A DNA stretch of 7,469 bases from Flavobacteriaceae bacterium (GCA_013001365.1 JABDMQ010000348.1:1-7469), one strand, 5' to 3'. Positions 1 through 5,182 are shown, numbered from the stretch's first letter. Translations and numbers: made by a program. The notes: a model not told the origin generated them from the sequence alone.

Positions 1-1
1 T

Positions 2-184
2 CATATAGCATTTGATGTCGACGATATAGAAAAAGAAATAAAAAGACTGCAGAAAGAAGGGTTCAACTTAATACACAAAAAGCCTAAAAAAGGGGCCGAC
101 GATAAACTGATAGCTTTTTTGCATCCCAAGTCAACAAATGGCGTGCTTATTGAACTCTGCCAAGACAGACCCAATAAAGAGTAA
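2..184 (+). CDS. mce: Methylmalonyl-CoA epimerase, C-terminal part (5' partial)
   Basis: The reading frame is open from the window edge to TAA at 182-184 and gives the last 60 residues of a protein. They include HIAFDVDDIEKEI, then KKGADDKLIAFLHPKSTNG, then GVLIELCQ, which is the typical C-terminal half of methylmalonyl-CoA epimerase of the VOC (glyoxalase-fold) superfamily. The enzyme interconverts (2R)- and (2S)-methylmalonyl-CoA, linking propionyl-CoA and succinyl-CoA metabolism in the cytoplasm. The early His (HIAF) and the Glu in LIEL sit where family members bind the catalytic divalent metal. That assignment comes from the family pattern and was not tested. The N-terminal half lies outside the window, so start and full length are unknown. 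A tRNA unit with its own promoter begins right after the stop. Recognition is firm because the whole tail matches the family with no gaps I can see. Confidence 0.9.
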   Translation, partial: HIAFDVDDIEKEIKRLQKEGFNLIHKKPKKGADDKLIAFLHPKSTNGVLIELCQDRPNKE

Positions 185-188
185 ATGC

Positions 189-219
189 TTGTAGGGTTAT
201 AAAATATGTAGTAATATTG
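189..219 (+). promoter_or_regulatory. Bacteroidota-type promoter for the tRNA gene
   Basis: TTG at 189-191 is followed after 20 nt by TAATATTG at 212-219, which matches the TAnnTTTG -7 element at all but one fixed position. Transcription would start near 225, about 25 nt before the tRNA. The -33 element lies just after the mce stop codon, so the tRNA is probably a separate unit. This is inferred from consensus and spacing only. Confidence 0.55.
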
Positions 220-221
220 CA

Positions 222-242
222 CCTGCCTGCCGATAGGCAAGG
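222..242 (+). repeat. Small GC-rich hairpin in the tRNA leader
   Basis: CCTGCCT (222-228) can pair with AGGCAAGG (235-242) if one A bulges, leaving a 6-nt loop. It stands out because the surroundings are AT-rich. It lies between the predicted tRNA transcription start and the mature tRNA 5' end. It may be a REP-like palindrome fragment or a leader structure next to the RNase P site. No second copy was noticed in this window. Confidence 0.4.
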
Positions 243-250
243 CCACTTTA

Positions 251-324
251 GGTCCCATAGCTCAGTTGGTTAGAGCATCTGACTCATAATCAGAGGGTCC
301 TTGGTTCGAGCCCAAGTGGGACCA
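251..324 (+). tRNA. tRNA with CAT anticodon (elongator Met or lysidine-type Ile2)
   Basis: A complete 74-nt cloverleaf is visible. The acceptor stem is GGTCCCA/TGGGACC, the D arm is GCTC/GAGC, the anticodon stem is TCTGA/TCAGA around loop CTCATAA (anticodon CAT), and the T arm is CTTGG/CCAAG around TTCGAGC. The discriminator is A at 324. CCA is not encoded (ACTT follows) and would be added after transcription. The initiator tRNA is unlikely: position 1 pairs normally with 72, and the three G-C pairs typical of the initiator anticodon stem are absent. A CAT anticodon cannot separate elongator Met from Ile2, whose C34 becomes lysidine. The C4-G69, C5-G68 and C6-G67 pairs resemble the TilS determinants of E. 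coli tRNA-Ile2, but this is only suggestive. Confidence 0.95.
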
Positions 325-338
325 CTTATAATAAGAAG

Positions 339-370
339 CCTTTCAACATCAAGTCGAAAGGTTTTTCTTT
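339..370 (+). terminator. Rho-independent terminator after the tRNA
   Basis: CCTTTC (339-344) pairs with GAAAGG (356-361). With one A-C mismatch the stem extends to 339-347/353-361 around a 5-nt loop. TTTTTCTTT follows directly at 362-370. The position 15 nt after the tRNA fits the end of a single-tRNA transcript. Confidence 0.75.
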
Positions 371-544
371 TGCTATAATTAATTTTCAAATACTTTTTAA
401 TAAAAGAACAAGGATTCAATCTCGGGACTAAGACATCTGTTAACTATCTGATAAACAATAAGATAGCATATTCTGTTTTGACTTGTTTTATGTATTTAAT
501 CGAAGTTAATTGAGTTTAATCGATGTTTTTAATCGAATAATTGT
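371..544. other. AT-rich intergenic region without a gene
   Basis: I see no credible coding frame on either strand here. The stretch holds a weak 6-bp inverted repeat (CTATCT 444-449 with AGATAG 461-466, 11-nt loop, no T tract) and, at its downstream end, the TTTAATCGA repeat cluster listed separately. It is probably the upstream control region of the small secreted-protein gene at 739. Confidence 0.5.
495..536 (+). repeat. TTTAATCGA repeat cluster upstream of a promoter
   Basis: Three exact copies of TTTAATCGA occur at 495-503, 515-523 and 528-536. A degenerate copy, GTTAATTGA, lies at 505-513. The first three units start 10 nt apart, about one helical turn, so they would face the same side of the DNA. 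The cluster ends 8 nt before the predicted -33 element at 545. This could be an activator or repressor binding array, but the protein is unknown and AT-rich DNA can give such repeats by chance. Confidence 0.5.
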
Positions 545-573
545 TTGATTACAGCGAAATTTTGCTATTTTCG
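545..573 (+). promoter_or_regulatory. Bacteroidota-type promoter for the PID-tail protein gene
   Basis: TTG at 545-547, an 18-nt spacer, and TATTTTCG at 566-573 match the TTG / TAnnTTTG pattern at all but one fixed base. The predicted start near 580 would give a leader of about 160 nt before ATG 739. A weaker alternative (TTG 703-705, TACATTTA 724-731) would make the gene almost leaderless. Confidence 0.55.
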
Positions 574-738
574 CATATATTTAGACCCCAAAGAACTAGA
601 TATTTAACTAAAAATTAATGTATTGAAGTAAAGAAAAGCAAGCGTTCAACGATTTTTTCGATAGTTACAAAGAATAAACCTACCGATTCCGAGTAATGAA
701 TTTTGTTAACTTTCTTTTTTTTATACATTTACGCAATT

Positions 739-933
739 ATGAAAATACAAAACAAGAGTATAATAGCCTCAATCTTATTTGTATTAATAAGTTTTGTATG
801 TCAAGCACAAGGAGTTAATCCTCCTCCGCCGTCACCACCGCCGCCACCAGGTTTACCTATCGATGGTGGAGTCATGGTTGCAGTAGGCCTCGGATTGATC
901 TACGGCACGAAAAGGCTATTACAGAAAAAATAA
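739..933 (+). CDS. Small secreted protein with proline-rich core and PID-type C-terminal sorting tail
   Basis: This 64-residue protein has three parts. Residues 1-23 form a signal peptide: MKIQNK, a hydrophobic stretch IIASILFVLISFV, and a likely signal peptidase I site after CQA. Residues 24-37 are a linker almost entirely of proline, QGVNPPPPSPPPPP. Residues 38-64 read GLPIDGG, then a short hydrophobic segment VMVAVGLGLIYG, then a basic end TKRLLQKK. Motif, transmembrane helix and basic tail in that order are the design of exosortase-type sorting signals; the PID motif matches the PID-CTERM type I recall from flavobacteria. After both processing steps only about 15 residues would remain, so the mature product may be a surface-tethered or released peptide. 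ATG 739 is preferred because it starts the signal peptide cleanly; the frame extends back to a TTG at 703. No exosortase gene is in the window. Function is unknown. C21 is not in a convincing lipobox. Confidence 0.75.
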   Translation: MKIQNKSIIASILFVLISFVCQAQGVNPPPPSPPPPPGLPIDGGVMVAVGLGLIYGTKRLLQKK

Positions 934-963
934 TTTTTAGACCTTACACTTTACTTAAGGAAA

Positions 964-1551
964 TTACGACAAACTGAAAAGCTTCTTGACGTACTTACCT
1001 ATTACGTCAAACTCTAGGTTCACCATATCTCCCTTCCTTATTTTGTTCATGTTCGTGTTGTCATATGTAAAAGGTATGATTGCTACGCTGAATTCATTGC
1101 TCTTGGAATTAACGACTGTTAAGCTAATTCCGTTTACAGTAACAGATCCTTTTTCTATGGTGATATTGTTTTGTGATTGATCATATTCAAATGTATATAA
1201 CCAACTTCCTTCGAGTTCTTTTTTTCCAGTGCAGATAGCAGTTTGGTCCACATGGCCTTGAACAATATGGCCATCGAGTCTCGCATTCATCTTCATGGCC
1301 CTTTCGAGATTCACGACATCATTGAGCTTCAAATCCCCAATATTAGACTTTTCCAATGTTTCTTTGATCGCGGTAATGGTATGTTCTTCGTCATTGGTAT
1401 TTACAACTGTAAGACAAACGCCATTATGAGATACGCTTTGATCGATTTTCAATTCTTTCGAAATATTGCTTCGTATGGTTATATGAAGATTATCCTTGTC
1501 AGGAATTAAATCCGTAACAATACCTAGATCCTCGATAATTCCTGTAAACAT
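964..1551 (-). CDS. ribE: Riboflavin synthase, alpha chain
   Basis: This enzyme dismutates two 6,7-dimethyl-8-ribityllumazine molecules into riboflavin and a pyrimidinedione, the last step of vitamin B2 synthesis in the cytoplasm. The 195-residue product has usual family length and shows the two tandem lumazine-binding barrels. The first (about 1-97) has the hallmark start MFTGIIE and SHNGVCLTVV (41-50). The second (about 98-195) has the matching NGISLTVV (140-147). DGHIVQGHVD (93-102) lies at the join and carries the conserved His pair. The gene converges with the small secreted-protein gene (30-nt gap) and diverges from pdxA (62-nt gap), so it seems to be a single-gene unit here. No clear terminator follows it. 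The start at 1551 is fixed by the conserved MFTGI N-terminus. The symbol ribE follows common usage; some genomes call it ribC. Confidence 0.96.
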   Translation of the reverse strand: MFTGIIEDLGIVTDLIPDKDNLHITIRSNISKELKIDQSVSHNGVCLTVVNTNDEEHTITAIKETLEKSNIGDLKLNDVVNLERAMKMNARLDGHIVQGHVDQTAICTGKKELEGSWLYTFEYDQSQNNITIEKGSVTVNGISLTVVNSKSNEFSVAIIPFTYDNTNMNKIRKGDMVNLEFDVIGKYVKKLFSLS

Positions 1552-1579
1552 TGTTCTTTATATTGATTAACTTTGGAGT

Positions 1580-1587
1580 CAAAATTA
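1580..1587 (-). promoter_or_regulatory. -7 element of a likely ribE promoter
   Basis: On the minus strand 1587 to 1580 reads TAATTTTG, a full match to TAnnTTTG. Transcription would begin about 20 nt before the ribE ATG. The expected -33 position reads GTTAAG instead of a clean TTG and overlaps the pdxA start codon region, so firing from here may interfere with pdxA. No equally good promoter for pdxA was seen in the 62-nt gap. Confidence 0.45.
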
Positions 1588-1613
1588 CAAACAAAAGTTG
1601 GCACTTAACACGT

Positions 1614-2675
1614 ATGAACAAACAAAAGATCAAGGTCGGTATATCCATAGGTGATTTAAACGGTATCGGCGGTGAAGTTGTTTTGAAGACCTTGTCTGAT
1701 AACAGGATCCTAGATTTTTGTACACCAGTTATATTTGCATCGACCAAGGTCATTTCTTTTTTGGTAAATCATTTTAAGTTCAAAATAGAATTTAATGGAT
1801 TGAATGACCCCAAGAAGATAATTGATGGCAAGGTCAATGTTTATAACGTCTGGAAAGATCCGGTAAGAATAGAGTTTGGAAATGAGAGCATGGAGGTTGG
1901 AGCGTTAGCCATCAAATCCTTGGAATCAGCCACAAGAGCCCTGAAGAACAAGGATATAGACATACTTGTTACGGCGCCAATAAACAAAAGCAACATACAA
2001 TCCGAGAAGTTCAATTTCCCTGGGCACACGGACTATCTGGCGAAAGAGCTAGAAGGAGAAAGCCTTATGTTCATGGTTACTGATAATCTTAGGGTCGGGT
2101 TAATAACCGATCATGTTCCGGTTAAAGATGTTACCGACCATATAACCCCTGAATTGATTACCAAGAAATTGGATGCTATGCACAATTCCTTGGTACAGGA
2201 TTTTGGAATCAACAAACCTAAAATTGCTGTACTTGGTATTAATCCGCACACTGGCGATAATGGAGTCATTGGAGAAGAGGACGATACCGTATTGCGTCCA
2301 ACAATAAAACAGGTCAAGTATTCTGGTAAACTTGTATTTGGCCCTTATGCCGCAGATAGCTTTTTTGGAAGTGACAACTACAAGAATTTCGATGCAATTC
2401 TTGCTACATACCATGATCAAGGATTAATTCCGTTCAAGACATTATCATTTGGTCAAGGCGTCAACTTCACTGCAGGACTGAATCGAGTTCGGACCTCGCC
2501 GGACCACGGTACCGCTTATGAAATTGCGGGTAAAGGAAAAGCGGACGAAAGCTCATTCAAAGAGGCGCTGTTTACTGGAATCAATATCTTTAGAAACAGG
2601 CAGCAACATCAAGACCTCACCCAGAACCCGTTAAAAATTTCACCTAGGAAACCGGACTATAAAAAAAGAGGGTAA
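1614..2675 (+). CDS. pdxA: 4-hydroxythreonine-4-phosphate dehydrogenase
   Basis: PdxA oxidises 4-phosphohydroxy-L-threonine in the DXP-dependent route to pyridoxal 5'-phosphate; the product condenses with deoxyxylulose phosphate through PdxJ. The 353-residue protein shows family motifs in order: GISIGDLNGIGGEV (9-22), TAPINK (120-125), FPGHTDYLA (135-143), TDHVPV (165-170), GINPHTGD (208-215), and YHDQGLIPFK followed by GVNFTAGL. The three metal-binding histidines correspond to H167, H212 and H267, one off the E. coli numbering, and H138-T139 matches the substrate-binding pair. DLN replaces the more common DPA near the N-terminus, which I associate with Bacteroidota versions. ATG 1614 is chosen because the conserved strand begins just after it; the frame extends upstream to a TTG at 1551 but with unconserved residues. 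It is divergent from ribE and 54 nt before the yceD-like gene. Confidence 0.96.
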   Translation: MNKQKIKVGISIGDLNGIGGEVVLKTLSDNRILDFCTPVIFASTKVISFLVNHFKFKIEFNGLNDPKKIIDGKVNVYNVWKDPVRIEFGNESMEVGALAIKSLESATRALKNKDIDILVTAPINKSNIQSEKFNFPGHTDYLAKELEGESLMFMVTDNLRVGLITDHVPVKDVTDHITPELITKKLDAMHNSLVQDFGINKPKIAVLGINPHTGDNGVIGEEDDTVLRPTIKQVKYSGKLVFGPYAADSFFGSDNYKNFDAILATYHDQGLIPFKTLSFGQGVNFTAGLNRVRTSPDHGTAYEIAGKGKADESSFKEALFTGINIFRNRQQHQDLTQNPLKISPRKPDYKKRG

Positions 2676-2701
2676 TCTAAAAGCAATAAGTTAAAAATTC
2701 A

Positions 2702-2710
2702 TATATTTGC
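2702..2710 (+). promoter_or_regulatory. -7 element upstream of the yceD-rpmF unit
   Basis: TATATTTGC at 2702-2710 matches TAnnTTTG fully, with the following C often seen. It lies 20 nt before ATG 2730, so the leader would be very short. No TTG is present at the usual -33 distance, so the site may be weak or need an activator. Read-through from pdxA is also possible because no terminator was seen between the genes. Confidence 0.45.
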
Positions 2711-2729
2711 AGGCTCAAATTGATGGGCA

Positions 2730-3269
2730 ATGAAGAAGTTGAAAGATTTTACAATTCAATTCGTTGGATTAAGCACCGGAATACATCTTTTTGATTATAG
2801 AATTGACAAGACGTTCTTTGAGGAATTTGAGTATAATGAATTAAATGATATTGATGTCCTTGCATCTGTGAAATTGGTTAAAAAGGAAACTCTCCTTGAA
2901 TTCAATTTCAAAGTTTCGGGAAATGTCAATGTGAATTGTGACCTAACCAATGAACCTTATGCAGAATCCATTAACGGGGATTTTGACTTGGTGGTTAAAT
3001 TCGGTGAAGATTACAACGATGAAAACGAGGAAATCTTGATTATTCCTCATGGAGAATACGAAATCAATGTAGCTCAGTATATATACGAACTCATTGTATT
3101 ATCAATTCCTTCTAAAAGAATTCATCCTGGTGTAAAGGACGGTACTTTGCAATCAGATATACTTGAACGACTTGAAGAACTAAGTCCAAAAGAAAAGGAC
3201 AATACGACCAACAAGGAAACAATAGATCCTCGTTGGGACACTTTAAAAAAATTATTAACGGATAAATAA
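2730..3269 (+). CDS. yceD: DUF177/YceD-family protein, probable 23S rRNA accumulation factor
   Basis: The 179-residue protein belongs to DUF177 (YceD), judged by its overall pattern and by its place directly before rpmF. It begins with an N-terminal strand region (KDFTIQFVGLSTGIHLFDYRI), followed by a central V-N-C-D-L-T-N-E-P-Y segment (about 86-98), an acidic stretch, and the C-terminal DPRWDTLKKL ending typical of the family. The C-x-x-C pair seen in many relatives is reduced to a single Cys (CDLT). In E. coli and plants YceD homologues are needed for normal 23S rRNA accumulation; the molecular role in this organism is inferred from that. ATG 2730 is followed immediately by conserved sequence; another ATG at 2723 is out of frame and soon closed. 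The stop is 6 nt before rpmF, so the pair is almost certainly cotranscribed and translationally coupled. Confidence 0.85.
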   Translation: MKKLKDFTIQFVGLSTGIHLFDYRIDKTFFEEFEYNELNDIDVLASVKLVKKETLLEFNFKVSGNVNVNCDLTNEPYAESINGDFDLVVKFGEDYNDENEEILIIPHGEYEINVAQYIYELIVLSIPSKRIHPGVKDGTLQSDILERLEELSPKEKDNTTNKETIDPRWDTLKKLLTDK

Positions 3270-3275
3270 TACATA

Positions 3276-3473
3276 ATGGCACATCCTAAAAGAAAAATCT
3301 CGAAAACAAGAAGAGATAAAAGAAGAACCCATTACAAAGCAACTGCACCTCAAATAGCTACGTGCCCAACCACTGGGGAGCCACATTTGTATCACAGGGC
3401 ACATTGGCACGAAGGTAAATTGTATTACCGAGGTCAAGTACTAGTCGATAATTCAGAAGAAAATCTAGCATAA
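3276..3473 (+). CDS. rpmF: 50S ribosomal protein L32
   Basis: This 65-residue basic protein is L32 of the large ribosomal subunit. It opens with the invariant MAHPKRKISKTRRDKRR and continues with CPTTGEPHLYHRAHW and EGKLYYRGQVLV. Zinc-binding L32 forms have four cysteines; only C30 remains here, so this is a cysteine-poor form that should not bind zinc as a ribbon. I associate the same pattern with other Bacteroidota, so it is probably not a defect. The gene is 6 nt after the yceD-like gene and is followed by a strong terminator, which makes yceD-rpmF a closed two-gene unit, upstream of but separate from fabH. Confidence 0.97.
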   Translation: MAHPKRKISKTRRDKRRTHYKATAPQIATCPTTGEPHLYHRAHWHEGKLYYRGQVLVDNSEENLA

Positions 3474-3491
3474 GAATTATGCATACATAAC

Positions 3492-3520
3492 AAAACGCTC
3501 ACAAGTTGAGCGTTTTTTTT
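3492..3520 (+). terminator. Rho-independent terminator after rpmF
   Basis: AAAACGCTCA (3492-3501) pairs perfectly over 10 bp with TGAGCGTTTT (3507-3516) around the 5-nt loop CAAGT, and the T run continues to 3520. It is the strongest terminator in the window and separates rpmF from the fatty acid genes. Confidence 0.9.
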
Positions 3521-3594
3521 ATGATTAATTTCTTCAAATTTCAAAAACCAGCTATTTTGCACAATATTTGGCTAAAATTCAGTAATTTCATATT

Positions 3595-3637
3595 AAATTG
3601 GTCGTTTTTGACCAATTTTGATGTTTTTTGGTCAAAA
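3595..3637 (+). promoter_or_regulatory. Overlapping alternative hairpins in the fabH upstream region
   Basis: Three segments share the TTGGTC/GACCAA core. Stem A pairs AAATTGGTC (3595-3603) with GACCAATTT (3610-3618) around a 6-nt loop. Stem B pairs TTTTGACCAA (3606-3615) with TTGGTCAAAA (3628-3637) around a 12-nt loop. Both are perfect, and both use 3610-3615, so they exclude each other. Stem B ends 13 nt before the fabH ATG. This may be an RNA switch controlling fabH translation, or a double operator for a dimeric regulator. A T-rich loop rather than a T tract follows stem A, so it is not a clear terminator. Confidence 0.5.
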
Positions 3638-3650
3638 CAATCATAATGAT

Positions 3651-4655
3651 ATGAATAAGGTTTCAGCAGCGATTACAGCTGTAGGTGCTTATGTACCAGA
3701 TTTTGTTTTAAGCAATCAAGTTCTCGAAACCATGGTTGACACGAATGACGAATGGATAACGACACGCACTGGAATAAAAGAACGCCGATTATTAAAGGAG
3801 CCTAACAAAGGTACTTCTCATCTTGCAATAAAGGCTGCAGAAAACCTAATTGATAAAGCCAACATCGATCCAAAGGATATAGACCTTGTTATAGTTGCTA
3901 CTGCAACTCCGGATATGCCCGTCGCTGCAACTGCGGTTTTTGTAGCCTCAGAAATTGGGGCGACCAATGCATTTGGTTATGACCTTCAGGCTGCTTGTTC
4001 AAGTTTTCTTTACGGAATGTCTACAGCTGCAAGCTATATCGAATCAGGACGATATAAGAAAGTATTGCTGATTGGAGCAGACAAGATGTCGTCAATTATA
4101 GACTATGAAGATAGAACGACATGCATAATATTCGGGGATGGTGCTGGGGCCGTATTATTTGAGCCTAACACTGAAGGCCTTGGCGTTCAAGATGAAATAT
4201 TACGTAGTGATGGCATTGGTCGTGAATTCCTAAAGATCGATGCAGGGGGATCTATACTTCCGGCGAGTGAAGAAACAGTTAAGAACAAGCAACATTTTGT
4301 TCGACAAGATGGTAAAACGGTATTCAAGTATGCCGTGTCCAATATGGCGGATGTGAGTGAGCAAATAATGAAGCGTAATAACCTGAATAATGAAGATGTT
4401 TCGTGGTTGATAGCTCATCAAGCTAACAAGAGAATTATCGACGCCACTTCAAGACGCATGAAGCTCGACGATTCAAAAGTATTAATGAACATTGAGCGAT
4501 ATGGCAATACCACTTCTGCGACTTTGCCATTACTTATGAGCGATTTCGAAAACAAATTAAAGAAAGGAGATAACATCATATTTGCCGCATTTGGTGGTGG
4601 ATTCACTTGGGGTTCCATGTATTTGAAATGGGCCTATGATTCTAATTCGAACTAA
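3651..4655 (+). CDS. fabH: Beta-ketoacyl-ACP synthase III
   Basis: FabH starts fatty acid synthesis by condensing an acyl-CoA primer (acetyl-CoA, or branched primers in many Bacteroidota) with malonyl-ACP. The 334-residue protein has the thiolase-fold pattern and an intact Cys-His-Asn triad: C116 in QAACSSFLYG, H256 in IAHQANKRI, and N286 in RYGNTTSATLP. Other landmarks are TNDEWITTRTGIKERR (31-46), IFGDGAGAVLF (160-170), and a C-terminal AAFGGGFTWGSM. The arginine-rich ANKRI segment is the usual ACP contact region. ATG 3651 starts the conserved sequence; an in-frame ATG at 3621 would add ten unconserved residues (MFFGQNNHND) and lies inside the hairpin loop described above, so it is less likely. 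The gene stops inside an AACT repeat, 35 nt before accB, and heads a lipid-synthesis operon. Confidence 0.95.
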   Translation: MNKVSAAITAVGAYVPDFVLSNQVLETMVDTNDEWITTRTGIKERRLLKEPNKGTSHLAIKAAENLIDKANIDPKDIDLVIVATATPDMPVAATAVFVASEIGATNAFGYDLQAACSSFLYGMSTAASYIESGRYKKVLLIGADKMSSIIDYEDRTTCIIFGDGAGAVLFEPNTEGLGVQDEILRSDGIGREFLKIDAGGSILPASEETVKNKQHFVRQDGKTVFKYAVSNMADVSEQIMKRNNLNNEDVSWLIAHQANKRIIDATSRRMKLDDSKVLMNIERYGNTTSATLPLLMSDFENKLKKGDNIIFAAFGGGFTWGSMYLKWAYDSNSN

Positions 4656-4669
4656 CTAACTAACTAAAA
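4650..4669 (+). repeat. AACT tetranucleotide repeat over the fabH stop codon
   Basis: Four AACT units (4650-4665) followed by AAA span the fabH stop. Because the unit is 4 nt, TAA occurs at 4653, 4657, 4661 and 4665, which covers all three frames. The effect is a stop that catches frameshifted or read-through ribosomes. A change in repeat number would not alter the fabH protein. Confidence 0.8.
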
Positions 4670-4690
4670 TCATAATAAACACTAATCATT

Positions 4691-5182
4691 ATGGAATTAA
4701 AGGATATTCAAAATTTAATAAAGTTTGTAGCCAAATCTGGTGCAAGTGAGGTCAAACTTGAGACCGATGATATAAAGATCACGATTAGGACAGGCCAGGA
4801 TAATGAAACAACCATCGTGCAACAGGTTCCTGTTTCCGCTCCAATTCAGCAGGTAGCACCAGCACCAGCTGCTATAGCACCAGCAGAAGAAACGCCAGTT
4901 CCAGTAAGCCCTGCTGCTACTTCAGCAGATGATGATTCGAAATTCATTACAGTAAAATCTCCAATTATTGGTACATTCTATAGAAAACCATCTCCTGACA
5001 AACCTGTATTTGTAGAGGTAGGTCAAACAATTAATGAAGGAGATGTACTTTGTGTTATTGAAGCAATGAAACTATTTAACGAAATAGAATCAGAAGTTTC
5101 TGGTAAAATCGTAAAAGTTCTAGTTGATGATTCTTCACCTGTAGAATTCGACCAGCCGTTATTCTTAGTTGACCCATCTTAA
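4691..5182 (+). CDS. accB: Biotin carboxyl carrier protein of acetyl-CoA carboxylase
   Basis: AccB carries the biotin that shuttles CO2 between biotin carboxylase and the carboxyltransferase, which produces malonyl-CoA. The 163-residue product has the usual three parts: an N-terminal segment MELKDIQNLIKFVAKSG that binds AccC, an Ala/Pro-rich flexible linker at about 46-80, and a biotinyl domain at about 84-161. Biotin should attach to K127 in IEAMKLFNEIESE. MKL replaces the MKM of E. coli, a common variant. The KPSPDKPVF segment (99-107) corresponds to the thumb loop that marks true AccB proteins and separates them from biotinyl domains of pyruvate or propionyl-CoA carboxylases. It follows fabH after 35 nt and precedes accC by 12 nt, which supports one transcript. 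The carboxyltransferase subunits are not in the window. Confidence 0.95.
   Translation: MELKDIQNLIKFVAKSGASEVKLETDDIKITIRTGQDNETTIVQQVPVSAPIQQVAPAPAAIAPAEETPVPVSPAATSADDDSKFITVKSPIIGTFYRKPSPDKPVFVEVGQTINEGDVLCVIEAMKLFNEIESEVSGKIVKVLVDDSSPVEFDQPLFLVDPS

Noticed and set aside
1..258. Minus-strand 85-codon frame across the mce end and the tRNA 5' end
   Set aside because: It is antisense to a recognised epimerase coding region and runs into a functional tRNA; its sequence shows no family pattern.
411..428. GGATTCAATCTCG looks a little like a tRNA T-arm, possibly a tRNA remnant or attachment site
   Set aside because: No matching stem, no acceptor or anticodon arm nearby, and no direct repeat of the tRNA 3' end was found in the window.
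444..466. CTATCT/AGATAG inverted repeat as a terminator or operator
   Set aside because: The stem is 6 bp with an 11-nt loop and no T tract; such repeats are expected by chance in this composition.
703..738. Upstream TTG start for the small secreted protein
   Set aside because: It would add a second hydrophobic stretch before a complete signal peptide; ATG 739 gives a normal N-terminus.
696..830. Out-of-frame ATG at 696 opening a short frame across the secreted-protein gene
   Set aside because: It overlaps the signal-peptide frame, has no recognisable pattern, and its composition looks like shifted coding sequence.
942..960. CCTTA...TAAGG inverted repeat between the small secreted-protein gene and ribE, as a bidirectional terminator
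   Set aside because: Only 5 bp, AT-rich, and no T tract follows on either strand.
1551..1613. Extended PdxA start at TTG 1551
   Set aside because: The extra 21 residues are not family-like and would put the start on top of the ribE start codon; ATG 1614 begins the conserved strand.
2100..2420. Minus-strand frame of 106 codons inside pdxA
   Set aside because: It is a shadow of a strongly conserved plus-strand gene and shows no domain or promoter of its own.
3646..3654. Two-codon mini-ORF (ATG ATA TGA) overlapping the fabH start
   Set aside because: It is easily produced by chance in AT-rich sequence and there is no ribosome-binding feature to support it.
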